In this document: positions 1-14,527 of the stretch, one piece after another | How the letters are laid out: each line of letters begins with the position of its first letter | Position numbering within the stretch: position 1 is the first letter of the stretch | Assembly (NCBI RefSeq): GCF_028858725.1 | Contig: NC_084759.1 | Span: 92,438,889 to 92,502,888, forward strand | Length of the DNA: 64,000 nt | Origin: Colius striatus | Lineage: Eukaryota > Chordata > Aves > Coliiformes > Coliidae | Reading direction: 5' to 3' | Program-made: the position numbers and the translations under genes | Notes under the pieces: model-generated | Told to the model about the DNA's origin: nothing | The model's database searches: none | What the model saw: the letters and a program-made list of their open reading frames with translations, nothing else

Positions 1-1540
1 CCCCTCCAGGAAAGACAGACTGTATTTGTCACCATCTCCGAAAGACAGGCAAGAGTGAGGCAGGAGTTCTGACCCGTGATTCTCCCTTCATCCTTTCACA
101 GTAGGTTTAAAATGGTTGGTAGCAACACTGGTATTTGCATCAGAGATACCCAGCGTGCCCGAACACATGGTCCAAGCAAGCAGAGCTGAGCCCACAGCAT
201 CAGTATCAGACTGGAAAGTCACTGCAACTAAGAGGATCAATGACATAGATGAGCTGATCCAAGGTCAGAGAAAGCCCCTGGGCTTTTTGTGATGGGAAGC
301 TAATGACTTGGAGACAGAACTGAGATGGATCTGGGTGGCTTCTCTAATAAAAACATCTCAGTATTGTTTTCCCTGGATTTTGGCATTCGTTCACCAAAAC
401 AAAAACAAACAGAGTGTTTTGCTGGAACATAATTTTTTTTAAAAAAGCACTTAGTGTAAACCTAATTTGAGGGAGTGATCATACCACAGCAGAAAATAAA
501 CAATATAAATAACATCTGTGTGACGTGAGTTCTGCTATGAGAGGCTGACTGACACTGGAAGCTCACAGACATTTATTCTTTCAACTGAAAAGGAACAGCT
601 ATTACAATATTCCTCTGGGCCAGCAAATATCCATATTCATTTAAATAACTCTGTGTTAATCTATCATAATTAATCCATGATTTCTAGGATAATGTAAAAG
701 AGTTGTTACCAACCTGCACCATCCAAAGAACAGAGAGCAGGGTGAGGAACGGGTAAGAGAAAACTGAATTCCCCAGGGCAGAAGGACAAGAGCCCCATTC
801 AGAGCTACAGGCTGTAGCAATGCAGAGTGTTCAGATAGAATCTCACCTTCAAGACAACACAGTCAACTTTTCCAATGGCTGAAGAGGTTTGGTGCATACC
901 GGTTAGTGCTGACCAGACTTTGCTTCTCTTACTTTCTTTTTTCAGTTTTCCCCAACAGCAGTTCAGGAAGGTCAGTTGAGATTTGCATAGTTTCCTCCTG
1001 AAGTCCCGGCAGGTGGGATGATGGAAATACAGAGCTGTCAGTGTGTGTATATTCATAGGCTGGAGAAAGTTTGCAAGTAGAGGCAGTATGTATTATTGGA
1101 TCAGCTGGTATTGCTGGAAATATTAGGCAAACTTTCAGGTATGCCAGCCCTTATTCAGGTCTGCAATAAGAGCAGCAATTTTCAGAGCTAAATGCAAGCT
1201 GAGAACAAATGCTCAAATGTTAATTAGGTATGTATCAATTAGGCCTTTGTTTAAAGAAAAGATACTTGGTAGCTGTGGAGGAGAAAGGATGGTAAAGAGG
1301 GAGGAAAGTGAGAGATAGAGAAAGTTAAATGAAGCTGCTTGTCACCTAAGGGGGAGAAGAGACAGGTAGTTTATAGCCTGGGGAACAAGAGTCAATTGTG
1401 GTGAGTAGGAGGAAAGTCTAATCATAAAAGTCACATCTACTGAGAGCGTGCTCCTCCATATCAAGTGGTTTTATGAATTTCAATTCTCAGTCTCATCTTT
1501 CGAAGGGATTTTGGAGGCTGTTCAGAAAAAGACCACTAAG
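1..1540. other. non-coding DNA, nothing recognised
   Basis: AT-rich sequence with only short chance frames. A long pyrimidine run on the minus strand ending CTCCTCCACAG (about 1276) resembles a splice acceptor, but the frame after it is short and matches nothing I know. Confidence 0.5.
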
Positions 1541-2230
1541 ATGACAAAGGTGTTTTGGGAGCAATGTTTGACAGCCAGCTGAACATGAGCCAGCAGTGTG
1601 CCCAGGTGGCCAAGAAGGTCAATAGCATCCTGGCCTGCATCAGAAATACTGTGACCAGCAGGAACAGGGAAGTGATTGTCCCACTGTACTTGGCACTGGT
1701 GAGGCTGCACCTTGAATACTGTGTTCAGTTTTGGACTCCTCGCTACAAGAAGGACGTTAAGGTGCTGGAGTGTGTCCTGAGACAGGCAGTGAAGCTGGTG
1801 AAGGGTCTGGAGAGCAAGTCTGATGAGGAGCAGCCAAGGGAACTGGGGTTGTTTATCATGGAGAAAAGGAGGCTGAAGAAGAGATGTGATCACTCTCTAG
1901 AACTACCTGAAAGGAGGTTATAGTGAGGTGGGGGATGGGGTTTGGTCTCTTCTCCCAAGTAACAAGTGATAGGACAAGAGGAAATGGCATCAAGTTGCAC
2001 CAGAGGAGATTTAGATTGGACGTTAAGATTTTCACCAAGAGGGTTGTTAAGCATTGGAATGGGCTGCCCAGGGAAGTGGTGGAGTCTCCGTCCCTGGAGA
2101 TATTTAAAAGCCATGTAGATGAGGTGCTGAGGGACATGGTTTAGTGATGGACTTGGTGGTGTTTGGTTAGTGTTTGGACTTAATGATCTTAAAAGTCTTT
2201 TCCAACCAAAATGATTCGATGATTCTATGG
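1541..2230 (+). mobile_element. CR1 LINE 3' fragment
   Basis: Encodes the end of CR1 ORF2 ([17 protein letters not shown], then [10 protein letters not shown]) in two broken frames, with a deletion near 1890. It ends in the CR1 3' UTR with CTTTTCCAACC and ATTCTATGG. Truncated at the 5' end like most CR1 copies. Confidence 0.93.
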
Positions 2231-3662
2231 TCTCCTTTTGGCAGATAGGATTGAGGGATTTTTTTATCATAACTTGACCATATGAGACCATTTTGGTCTA
2301 TACTAGTTGTTTAAATTTACTTGCACAGTTATCTTGAAGCCACTGAGTTCATTTTAGTTTTGGTCTGGGAATGTCGGTGTGGGATTCAGAGAAATTCAGG
2401 GAGAGAGAGGTGAGGGTGGATGCCATATTAGACAGGCAAGATCTATTTGGGTGGAGAGTGAAGGGTAACGAGATGATTTATCTGCAACATTTTCATGAGA
2501 TTATCCACTGGTTTTCCAGGAGCTTCTGCTAAGGAAGCTTGAAGGAAGCTATGTCCTTCCTGAATCATGCACAATCCTATTCAGGAAAGCAACAGTGAGA
2601 CCAGTAACCAAAGGCTTCCCATCTCTATTGCTGGAACGCCCAAATTCACAAGAACAGTGGATTTTAGGGTAGCAGCACCACCTATTATATATTCTACTAA
2701 ACAAATAATGAAAATAGAAGCTCTATTCAACCAGAGCAGTAAGAAACCAAACGTTTAGTCAATATTGTGAGTACCCTTCAGTGAGAGTTCATCTGTTGAT
2801 TCCGCTCAGCCCACACAAACCTGAGGTGCTTTTTTGCTGCAAAAAAGAAATCTCCACATGAAGCCAGTGTTATTTTTAAGTGGCTTTGTATAAAAAGTAA
2901 CCTGAATTTTCTGTGAAATATAAAACTGGTGAGACAGCTTCAGGAAATCTTACTGTAGAACAAAATACCATTTATCTCGAATGCATTTTTCCCTAAATAT
3001 ACGTGTATGGAATTCAAATCAGAGCATTTTGTGAGAAAATGTGGAAGGGTTTTATACTGTCAAACTGTGCACAGTCTGTGTGCAGTAAAAAAATAGCTAT
3101 TTCTAGATTACTAAAATGTCTTTCAAGTCGTAATTATAAATCAATATGCATATGTACAAAATATTGGTGTCGCCATGAAGTGCCTGAAATTCAATATTTT
3201 TAGTCTACTGTGTCTTCTGAAAGTGTCTGCTTATTTTCTATTCTTTCTGTGCTAAAAACTGTCTCTATATTTTATGTGTTGTTATTTGTGGAGCTCTATT
3301 TGCAAACAGAAGTAACAGCTAGTACTGCAAAAGATATACAGGCTGTATAAAATGCCTGAAGAAAATAAATCTGGAAGCATACAAATGCCCCCAACTATAA
3401 ATTTCAAGGACACCATAAGAATTTTTAACCTCATGCTAATGTTGTTAAGAGTACACCATAGCCGTGTGGGATGCACTCTTGCAGTTAGCAGGAGGAAATT
3501 AGCTCCAGATTTTGGATAATGTGCACGTTTCCACGGTTGTGGTACCTATTTGTGTGAAAAAGCTTTGTTTGAGACAGTGGCACATGCAGTCATTGGGGTG
3601 TAATTCCCATTGCTGCTATGCGTTGTGCGCCAGCAATCATCTGCTAGCAAGTGGTTCCCAAG
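2231..3662. other. non-coding DNA between a CR1 and a solo LTR
   Basis: No frame above 75 codons, no repeat recognised and no splice-bounded exon found. Confidence 0.5.
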
Positions 3663-3667
3663 GTAAG

Positions 3668-4665
3668 TGTTCTGGTTTAGCAAGGAGCAGCTTTTGGCTT
3701 AGTAACAGGGGGAGCGGGTTGCAGTGAAGACCCGGTAAAGAGTTTGCGGACCCTCCCCCGGCTCCTGGGTTCACACCCACCTCCGGCCCGCCTGGGCCAA
3801 TCTGGCGCCTCTGCGATCACTATTTAGGGGACGGGAATTTGAAATGTGAGGCGGGAGGTGTAAGAGTGATACAAGATGGAGGCGACCACGCGGACCCTTC
3901 AGCCAGAGGAGGAAGGAAGGAGGAGCAGTAGACCGGAGACCCTTCTGCAAGCCGTGGCGAGAATGCAAGCTGTGCCCCTGAAACCTGTGGAGATCCGTGG
4001 CAGGACTGAGAGCCACCAGCAGCTCCGTGTGAGTGAGCCCGGACGGGCGAGGGACTGTGTGAGGAGACGGCCATGGCCCAGGCCGTGTTGGAGAGCCTGC
4101 ACGTCGCAGAGCAGCCCCACACGAGAGGCAGAGAGGAGCTGCAGCCTTTGGAATGGGTGCACGTCAGAGCAGCCCGTGCAGGGCTGCTGTGTGTGTGAGT
4201 TACCCCACGGACTTGCAGGGAGGACTGGTGTGGAGTTCACCCGTCCTGAGGAGGGACAGACGGCAGAAGCTATTGGGAGCAGACTGACTGAGACCTCCAC
4301 TGCCTGACCCCCCGAACCGTTCGGGGGGGGGCAAGGTAAAAACCCCGGGATCAGGGCTCTGAGCCCGGGAAGAGGGGAGGTGTGGCGGGAAGGTGTTCTT
4401 AAAAAGGCTGGTTGGACTTTCCATTGATGTATTACTCTGTGTTGTTTCGTTTTGGTTATGTTTTGGGGTTTTTTTTCGGGGTATGTTTTAGTTGATGTTG
4501 CATTAAATTATTTTCTGTTTTCTTCCCCAAACCGAGTAGCCTGGTCTGTTTTGTCCTGGACCTTAAGCGGCAATTAAGCCCTCCCTGCCCTCGAGCAATT
4601 CTCAGCCTCTTCGGTACTTGAGGCTAATCGTGGTCTTTGTTCCCTGATGGGCCTAAACCACGACA
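3668..4665 (+). mobile_element. solo LTR of an avian endogenous retrovirus, 998 bp
   Basis: Starts TGTTCTGGTTTAG and ends CTAAACCACGACA, nearly perfect inverted termini. It is flanked by the 5-bp duplication GTAAG (3663-3667 and 4666-4670). An ATTAAA signal near 4503 is followed by a U5-like end containing a CTGTTTTGTCCTGGACC-type segment shared with the element at 59758-61051, so the two belong to one family. There are no internal viral genes. The open frame at 3876-4307 is inside the LTR and is not a recognised protein. Confidence 0.9.
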
Positions 4666-4670
4666 GTAAG

Positions 4671-7600
4671 CATGGCATACTGGAGCACTTCCCAGCTCCC
4701 AGGCAAGATGCATGGATGGACAGTGACCTAGCTGCACGCTCCAGATGTCTGACTGTGACAGCTTGGAGCTGTCAGCAGGGAAGGAGGCTCCCACATAGTT
4801 CTCAGATTAAGGGTCTCACATCAGCTCATTCACTCAGCAGCAGTGCCAGAAGGTGGTTTTGCCCAGATACATCCTGAAAACCATTTTGAGAAACACTGCT
4901 GATGTCCTCTAGAGAGCCTTGAGCATCCGGTAGCACAGTGTGGAAATCTCAGTGGAGACTCCCCAGTATGGAAGGCACCATACTAGTGGTACAGGAGTTT
5001 GTCTGTTGGCTTAGACCATATGTCACCTTTCCCATATCTTCAGCATAATTATTTTTTTTTTACTAATGTGGAAGGATGTAGACTAATTGGAGAAAATATT
5101 TTCTTCACTTCTAGATTGGCTGCTTAATATGTTACCAAAAAATATTGAAGGTAAGGGCTTTGAGAGAAACACTAGAATATAGATTGTTTCCTTTTTAAAA
5201 TATGTCCTGAGGAATCAACATTTTCTGCTGGGAAACTGTTGCCTCAGTGCAGTCTTGTTTTTGTACCACAGGGTTACTTTTCTGACAACCTGAAGTCTTG
5301 TTAACCATGTATATGCACAGAAAGGCAAAGGTCCATGGTTTTTATCTCCAAGTCACAAGCTGGTGTTACCCTAGGGCCTGTCTCTCATGCCATAGACATT
5401 CCTCTAATAAAATGGATTCTTGTATGTGTTCAAGTTACACCAAGCTGTAGTAGTAAGCAGATGACAACAATACCAACACTAGTATCAAAATAAGGTAGAT
5501 GTTTCTGTCAGTGCATGGTTATTTCAAGGGAAAAAACCCCCATATTCTTCAATGTAAATTGCTTATATTTTTCTCTGTATAACTCTACAGCTATTTACAT
5601 ATCATGGTGCTGGTGCAATTGCATTCAGCATTTCAAAGCTCCTCCTTAACCAAACAAGACAGAGTGTAGAAGGCCAGAATTTAAAACAGCTTTGTATACA
5701 CTTGCATATGGCAGACCATGAATTGGTCTTAGCACTTGTTCTGACAGACTGATTGAAAATGTGACTAGTGGTGCAAAATCTGTCACAACTTAATGAGAAG
5801 CCAAACCTAAACATGCAAAACAACTTCTTCTTCCTGAGACCAGGTTTCAAATTTCTTCATTTTGTTGCACAGACTGCCACTGAAAGTGACTCTTCGTTGC
5901 AGCTTCCTTCTGCACTCAAAGAGCACCTGCATTGGTTCATACAAAAGATTAACATGCAAAACACTGAATAATTCAGAATGCTTTGAGTGGGTAGAGAGGC
6001 AAGTACACTGAAAATAACTTGTTTTTCCGGAAGACGTTTGCCTTTTTGTAGAAAAGCTAATAAGCTTGTTGTTACAAAATATGAAATTTCAGACAAACAT
6101 TTCATCTAGAAAATATAATTTTTAGATTGGGAAGGCACACATAGGGTCCATGCTCTACTGACAAGATTGTCTAGCTAAAGCTCATATCCTGTGGTTGTTA
6201 TCAACTTTATTCTTGATGAAACAGGGTCCAGCAGGAATAGCAGGAGCCATCATTTGCTGTGACCAAAGTCATTTGGCTGCCAAACTCACCCCACAAGTAG
6301 AACAGAGATATAAAGCATTCAAGCAACAACTCTTAAAAGTCAGGAGTTTCAAGTCCCCATTTTCAGCTTAAGATTTTTATATTTCAATCAAAATAAGGTG
6401 TTTTTTGGCACGTGGATGATTAGGTTTTATTTAAAACTGGAACATCAGATGTAAGACAAATACAATTAACAAAAGTATGCATTGAAATGAAAAAAATTCA
6501 TTTCTGATCCAAAGATAGCTTTGTGAGAAATTTTGAAACAGCCCTCATGAAAACTTCCCTTGATTTTATTACAGAATGGAAACGGGAAAAAATGTTGATC
6601 TATAAGCTTGAGGTGATCATTTGTACATACATGGTATTAAAAAAGCAGTACACATCATATTAACCATTATTATTATCAAACAGTTCTTCTGAACTGATAA
6701 ATCTCTTGTGGTTCCAGTCCTTGATCTTGCTGTGGATAACTTAATATTTCCCTCTGATGGGAGTTTTGCTGATTTCCTTGAGACCCAAAGAATAGATTCT
6801 TGTTCTTGTAGAGTCCCATCAAATTAATTGCTTCTGAAGTTAAGGCTGTCACTTATGTCCACTATTTTGCTGAGATTCTGACATACACTACATTGTAAAG
6901 GTCACAGTTTTATTTCATTACATTGAGGGAAAAACAAAAAGAAAAATAAGTTATAGTTTAAACCGAGAGAACTGAGGTTAACCTTTCTCTGTTGCAGGAA
7001 GCCATCCAAATGTGTAAAATGCAACTGATAGAGAAATTTCCCGAAGAAGTACATCCTAAACAAGTGTCACGTTTCTAATTTTCTTTGGGATGATCCGATA
7101 ATTGCTATGTCTTTGAGGTTGCACCTATGGGAGAGTAAAAGCAGTTACTGATCTAAAAAAGAAAAAAAGACCATATCAAAAGCAGTCCCACAAGTGCCCT
7201 CAGGAAGTTACCTGCCAAACCCTCACCCCAAAACATGAAACCTCTATCATTAGCAACCCACTCAAAATCCAAATGCAAAGGAAAGAATGAACAGCAGAAC
7301 AAAACAAAAGCTGAATGTGAAGCACCCTGATGGCGGTTCTGGGAATTCATTAATTGGTCTTACACTATCTGAGAACTTCTTGTGTATCTCTGCAGCCTGT
7401 ATTCCTTTAACCAAAACATGACATTGGGCATTTCTCCTCTGGTTAAATAAACTATCCAATAAGATGTAAGAAAAACTTAACATCTGACATTGTGTTCCAA
7501 ATACATTAGAGCTTGAAACAATAAGCACGCCAGTATTTCCTGTATCTGAAAGACCACTCTCAGCATCATGGTGTTTGTTCAAGGCAGACTTTTTTTAAAG

Positions 7601-10600
7601 TTCCCATGACTGGCATGATTCCACTGACAGCAGCCTGTTCTCAAACCGACCCCAGTGGGATCAGTGTAGGGCAAAGGCTCAGCAGTTTTGAAAACCTTAT
7701 CCTCAATTTGAAATTAGAGCTGTGGATTTCCAGTCCTAATTATTTATGCACTCTTACAAAATCTCATTGCAGAGGAAAAGTCAAAGAAAAATTCATTCTC
7801 AAATGCATCAAAAAATCACAGACTTTGGGTATTTAAATGTACTAGTGAGACCTTGCATAGATAATTGCAAAGAAATTCTCTAAGGAATGAAAATTTCTTC
7901 CAAAGTTGGAAATATGTATCTTCCCATAGCTTCCTAAATGAAACACTACAGTCAAGTGATTTCCTGCAGCCAGCCCCAGTGTTGGCTTTATCTGCCTTCA
8001 AGTAGATGCTGTCTGCTGTCTGCTGTTCCTTGCAGCTTCCACACCTGGTCTCAAGCCCTTGGAAACTAATGGAACTTTCACTGTTCTTCCCAGTGGAATT
8101 TTTTATCAAGCCCAAGCTGGTTCCTCACTATTGACCAATCTTCTTGTGGTTTGTTTCTGGAACATTAATCATATACAATCTGTATCGCTTTGGTATCCTT
8201 CCAGTATTAAACATCTTAAATAATGCATTTGGTACATATACATTATTGAATAAGCCATAGAGGAAAATGTTAGATAACAAATGTGGACAACATGTCTCTG
8301 GTATTTAATGAGTCCCAGCACCTCAAGGAAAACCGTGGGATAAATATAACTATCCTAGAAACATTTCATAAGACAGCTGCCTTCTGTTTTAAACACAACT
8401 CTCTTTCTCCTCCCCCCTCCTCCTGCCTTTTTGTTGCTAGAACATACTGCTGTTTTCTAAATTTACCCTTTTTTACTGTTTATTTCTGCAGAGAGGAGAA
8501 GTGCTCTGGGAAGTAACAGCCTGTGTCTGCTCAAGAGACCTTTACCAAGATCTCTTTGCTGCACTTAATTTCTTGCAGTTCAGTGCAAAGACCTTATTGG
8601 TGCTTGGCAGAGACATCATTCCGTACTTCCCAGAGCACATCAAAAGTTTCCTCCAGCCTGTATTGTCCTGGAGATTAGTATATAGGTTTGCTCAATTTAT
8701 GGCAGAACGGTTATTTGGCATTTCCTGATTTTCCAGTTACAGGTCTGTTATGGCAGGCTTTCTCACTAGGACAGAGGTTTTGAGAAACTCTCTGCTACTG
8801 TTCCCCTCAAAACAAAATTTAAAAAATTACAAGTAGAATGGAGGGGGAAAAAAAACAAACCTGAAAAAGACTGAAGGCACATGTTATATTTGTGGAAAGC
8901 AAGTATTCCCAGATATTGTGGACTGTCCTTTGAGTATAAAGAATATTGAGCTAGGTAGCACACTGAGCAATCAGAAAGTTTTAAAGGGGGTCTAAGAGTA
9001 CCTCAATGAACAGTATCTCTGAATCTTCTTGAAATAGGTCTCTATTTGAATCTCATGTTTGGCAAAATAGTAAGGTGGAAATATTTCCCTGAGTACAGTT
9101 GCACAAAAAGAGTGTATCGTACCCAGATTTACTAAAGGAAAAAAAGATATTAATCAGAAAGTTCATCCAGTAATGCTATTGAAAGAGGCAGTTTCTATGG
9201 CCATTAGTAGACAATACTGCAGGAGATTTGGGGTTGCATGTGATTTTGAACAGGAGGGAGTCAGAGGACTTTCACTGGCTGGATTTAGACTGTCCTTTTC
9301 TTCCCTGACAGCTCTGGGTAAAATATAACCCAAGCGTGCCTCTGTTGCTTTAAAATTCTTGTCTACAAGAATGAACCGTTCCAGCCCCTGCCTTGCCATG
9401 CCACCTCTCCTCACCACCAAAGGAGGATTCGAACAGCAAGTTTGCTCCTGGGTTGGGGACTGTGCCCACGATGGTTTGCCTCTGTCCTGCTGGGCCTTTC
9501 ATATTTATTTCCTTTAAAGCACATGCCCTGAGTTTCTTATATTTTATTCTCACTGTGCTCTGATAGCAATTAATGAATAATTTCATGAATTTCAATCAAC
9601 TCATGCTGTGTACTGGCCCATTTTCTGTGGAGCTTTCTCTAAAGCAGCATAGCCTCACTGAGGTTGCAGCTCACTGGATATAACTTCACTGAAATGGAGG
9701 TTGCTGGCTACCAGTCAGTGAACTAAAACTCATTTTCTCATGCTACAGAAGACCTCATACAACACATTACAAATACAAAATGAAAAGGAGTAGGACCACA
9801 ACAACCTTCTTATTTACATCCTGATATGCTACAGCTGCTAGAGCCTCTACTTGGGTTTGATTTTGAAATTATTTCTTCTTCAGATTAATTCAGTGCTCTA
9901 CTAGTCCTGCCAGTGCTAGTCTAGGAAGAAATAGTTACATTATTCATTGCATCCTACACATCAGAGAAAAAAAAAAGACAGCTCTAGTGGTTCATTGGAC
10001 AGCCCAACATTACAGGAGTGAGTTTCTCAGGCAGTCCTCTCTCAGTAAGGATACAGTATCATCAGCACTACTTTTACACAGTTTTAAATCTCTTTATAGC
10101 CAACTTGACATCTAGTTAACCATGGATATTTGACAATCACATGTTTCAAAGCCTGCCTGTTGACTTATCAACCTGCCTTTTTATATGGGTTACTATAAAG
10201 GGACTATTATACTGGGGAAAGCTTTGCATAGTTTATTGTTTCATCTGGAAACAGATGCCCAAATCTTTCCATCTCTTCCAGCTCTTCAGCCAGACAAAGA
10301 GAGATATCAATCTATGGATGAATCAGAAGTTAAAATGTTTGTGTGTGTGTGTGTGAGCTGATTTCGGGGTTGAATCCTTCAGCGACGTTTTGAATACTGA
10401 TCTTTACTCAATGAAAGAAGGACTTCTGCTATTAAGAGTATGTTGTAGTCATTTCTGCAACCCATATGACATTGGTGTTACGAATGACAAACACACATCT
10501 GGCATTATGAAACAGGGCTCCGATCTCTAAATTGATTTGACAGATGGCAGCTCCTCAGACACTGACTGTGTGATAAACTGAAGGCTTTGCTTGCTATTAA

Positions 10601-13600
10601 CCAGCCAAAAAAAAAAAAAATATCCAAGTTTAACTGCATTAGAACAGATTGCTGGAATTAATGTGGTAGGAGTACTTGTAAATGTGTCTGGATGTATCAC
10701 AGACTTGGCTGTTAGAATGAAAAATCAGGGAGGCAGAGCTTTTTCTTTCTGAAGGTTGTTTTCCTCCCTTCCCTCAGTCCAAATTCACTTAATTTACAGG
10801 AAAATACATGCCCAAAAGTTCTGGACACCCTCAAAATAATTCATATATGCTATTGCTTCAAATAGCAAATCAGATCTGTCCTGTCGATTTTTCATACACT
10901 CAGCACATCTCCCTGTCCATCATTAGACATACAGTCTGGAAATTCCATCACATTTCTTCGTAAGTTAATCCCACCCACATAACTTCACTCCTTCCCTTTT
11001 CCTCCACAGACAATTGGAAAAATACTATAAACTGAACTTTCTTTTTCTGTATCTGTATCATCAATATATATTTTCCTCTTAATCAAGATATGCTGACCAA
11101 TGAATATCACAACATGACATACTCTATAGCACATTTGATCAGCAGGAGTAAAATTATTTGATGACATTGATCTATATTTCTATTTTATTGACCTTCTAAT
11201 TTGATTTTGATAGCTTAATTTCTCTTTTCAAACAATCCTTAGAGACGGAGCAGTTATATACAGTGCAATAAATGGAGCTGCAATCCATCATTCATTTCCT
11301 TCCCAGTATAAAACCACAACCACAACTAAATAATATTTCCAGTTTATAGAGTGCCATTTGGGGTAGTTAAGAAGAAAAATAGATCCTTCCCCATTAATGG
11401 AGCCATGACTCACTCTGGATTGGAGGAGCACAGCTGTGATGGCAAGTGCAAGCCTCCTGTAGCTGTGCTGAAGTCAGCTGAATTACATCAGGGATGAATC
11501 TGGCCCAGTCTAAATGAGCACTTGCTCTCTCTTACGAAATGTTCTTCTGATTTATCACAGGGGCATGTGATATGGCATATTAAATGGACTGATTATGAAG
11601 CTTGTGTAGGACATTGCCCAGTCCCACAAGATACTGAGTCCTTAGAGTTCCTTTTCTATCAATGGAACTTGAAAAAAAGGCAGTTCCTTGGAGACGGCAC
11701 TCAGGATGTGGCAGAACTGGCCCTAGGGCCCTCTTTTAAGATAAATTACCTGTGCAACTGCCACAAAATCTGCTAAAGCCGAGGTTAGGGATGCTCTTCA
11801 TTGCACTTGGGTTTTGGAAGGAGCTCTGTGCAATGGGTCAGAGCATGAAAAATGGCCTCCTCAGAGCGAGGCTTGGTCCCCAAGTCCCTTTTGGCCTGCA
11901 GCTCAGCCCTGGGATGAGGAGCAAGGGTCACTCTCCTCCCATCGCTGACAGTAACAAAATATGCAATTAAACAGAAGCCTGTAACTCTACTCTCCATTTG
12001 ACCTTTTCTTGGCTAATGTAATCAGAATTAAGACCTTCCAGAACTCCTGACTGATGTTCCTAGCCTCTTCTTCCAGTGGCTGGTAATTTTTCCCTCAGCT
12101 CAATAATTTAGTTCGATATTCATCATTTTTAAAATGTCTCACACACCTTTTCTTCCCCTCCTTCTTCTTTGCTGAGGTATTACTTTTCCTTAAAATTATT
12201 TGCCAAACCTTTAGTTTATGTTGTGAATTGATCAGTGCAATCACTGGGCAACATTTATCTTCTGTGAATGTTTTGCATTAGTTTCTGATTCAAAGAGTTT
12301 GAACAGCCAATAGCTGACCTAACTGATTTTCTGTTTTACAATGAGACACACCAGTCACTTCAGGCTTTGTAACCTGATTGGGCCCACAGGCAAGGATGTA
12401 TGAGAAAATAGAGCCTGTGATACAAACTCTCCCTTAATCTCTCAAATAATTTTAAATTATAACTTTTCACATGTGGAACAGAAGAGATCAAATCTGAAGC
12501 TGATATCCTCAGAGAGACTACCTACTGCCTCTGACCTGTGCTGGAACTTTCCATCCAGTTTTCTCCTGACAGTGGGAGGAATGGGCTGTGCAGCAGGTAT
12601 GATTGCCTCTATCCAGTCAAACTGCAAACTTGAAAAATCTTAATTCTCTGTGATTGCCCTGATTTTCATCTCACCCCCACACCCATGAGCTTTTTTTACA
12701 TTTTAAAACTCTCCATTTAAACTTTGCCTGCATGGGCCTGTTATTTTCTGGCCTTTTTCCTGTGCTTAATTCTGATCTTAGAGGGTAACAAGGAAGCCAA
12801 TCATAGAAATCTTCTTTCACCTTGCAGAGGTAGAGAGACATGGCTTTAGTCTGTGTGGTGCTTTCCATCAGTAGATGGGCCCCTCGCTTTTTCCTCAGCC
12901 TGCTCCTTAGGGAGAACTCGGGTTCTTCTCTCCTTCCTGACCTCCACAGAAGCACTACAAGGACATTTGCTCATTTTTCTTGATTACCCAGGGAGAGAGA
13001 GGCAATTTGCTGGAGTTCACTTCTTTACGACCTCTTTCACTATGGAAAAAATCTCTGGATAACTTCTCTTCCTCATAGTTTTTTATCCCCTATTTTTCAT
13101 TAAAAAGTTCAGAAGAGCAAAGATGAAAATCCTTTAGGAATGTTCCCAGTATCCAGGCAGGGAAAGTCAACTGGGAAACAAAACTTTTCTGTGCTTAGAA
13201 GATACAATGGCAGAAAGGCAGGCGATTTCTGAAGAAATTAATTGATTCAGCACTAATCATCAAATAGTTAAATGGCTTGCCATTTGCTTTCTCCTACTCA
13301 AGAAGAAATATAACAAAAGAGCATCGCATGTAAAATACAGTGGCAACAGTGGTGACTGAACTTTATTAGAATGCATCCAGTAACACTTTTTGTCAGGCAA
13401 CTTCTATTATGCAGATAACGGGGAAGGTAATGAACGTAAAAGAAAAACTTTTTTTCTTTTGGTCTGCAAAATGTTTTACTATGGTTGTACATAATTCCAT
13501 AAATTTAAATCACGGACTTCAAATCCACAATTTAAGGTAAACCTTCATCAAGTTCTATAGGCTCCTTCATTTACAAGATGGAGCCATCACATTACACTGA

Positions 13601-14010
13601 AGAGTCCTATTCAAACTGAGCAGTAGTTTGTCTTCACAGGCCATAGTCTTCCAATATGAGGAAAACATAAACGATTTTCACCTCTATATTGTCTCTTGAT
13701 ATTTTTCAAGAACTTGTGCAGTTACTGATGCAGCTAGAAGCCATCATAACAGACTCATACCAAGCTTTGTCCAAGGACAACTCGATTCAACTTTATGCTA
13801 TATGTCTGTGAAGGATTCCAATGTTTCCCTAGCCACTGGGCTGCAAGAGACTTCCTAGGCCACCTAACCTAGCATTTGACATCTAGAACTACTCCTACAT
13901 TTGTGTTTGAAGCAGGAGCCCTATGCTTGTGAATCTAGTCTCCTGTAAGTCCCTACTCACAACACTGTCATTCTCACTGTGAAGCTGCCTGAACATACCC
14001 TCTCTACCCT
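4671..14010. other. non-coding DNA downstream of IGSF5, possible site of its missing last exon
   Basis: About 9.3 kb without a recognised gene or transposon. Several minus-strand AG sites have good pyrimidine tracts (for example near 7150, 9220 and 13235), but none leads to a tail resembling IGSF5 or to a PDZ-ligand ending. PCP4, the next gene in human, was looked for by its IQ-motif sequence and not seen. Confidence 0.5.
10338..10355. repeat. (GT)n short microsatellite
   Basis: About eight GT dinucleotides, downstream of the identified IGSF5 exons. Confidence 0.85.
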
Positions 14011-14527
14011 GCCCTGGTGAGGCCTCATCTGGAATGAATGCTGTGTCCAGTTCTGGGCTCCCCAGCTCAAGAAAGAAAGGGAACTCATGGAAAGTCCAGA
14101 GAAGGGACACCAAGATGATAAGGGGACTGGAGCATCATTCTTATGAGGAAAGGCTGCAGGACCTGGGGCTATTTAGCCTGGAGAAGAGAAGATGGTGGGG
14201 GGACCTCATCAACACTTTTAATACTTAAAAGGTGGATGTCAAGAGGATGGAGACAGTCTTTACTCTCTAGTGCCCAGTGACAGGACAGAGGGTAACCATC
14301 ACAAGCTGGAAAACAGAAGTTCTGTTTGAATAAAAGGAAAAACTTCTTTACTATGAGGGTGAGGGAGCCCTGGCACAGGCTGCCCAGGGAGGTGTGGAGT
14401 CTCCTTCTCTGGACATGTTCCTGTGTGACCTCATCAAGGTGAACCTGCTTTAGCAGGGGATGGGACTAGATGACCTCTAGAGGTCCCTTCCAACCTCTAC
14501 CATTCTGAGATTCTGCAATTCTGTGAA
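14011..14527 (+). mobile_element. CR1 LINE 3' fragment
   Basis: Begins inside the last part of ORF2 (CTGGTGAGGCCTCATCTGG) and runs through the typical 3' UTR (GAGGTCCCTTCCAACC) to ATTCTGTGAA. No open frame is retained. Confidence 0.92.

Noticed and set aside
1276-1300. Minus-strand acceptor-like pyrimidine run, possible exon of PCP4 or IGSF5
   Set aside because: The downstream frame is short and lacks the PCP4 IQ motif or an IGSF5-like tail.
3876-4307. 143-codon plus-strand frame
   Set aside because: Lies wholly inside the solo LTR at 3668-4665 and has no recognised viral or host domain.
8465-8728. Plus-strand frame after a strong acceptor-like TTTATTTCTGCAG
   Set aside because: No donor, no partner exon and no family resemblance.
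9163-9216. Minus-strand candidate last exon of IGSF5 ending ETASFNSITG
   Set aside because: It has a fair acceptor, correct phase and a short ASFN match to the human tail, but four residues can match by chance and the end is not a PDZ ligand.
12671-12955. 94-codon minus-strand frame near 12.8 kb
   Set aside because: Its frame is not the one entered from exon 7, and composition and content look random.
13130-13235. Minus-strand open stretch after a TTAATTTCTTCAG acceptor, phase 0, about 35 codons
   Set aside because: No resemblance to IGSF5 or any family, and no supporting motif.
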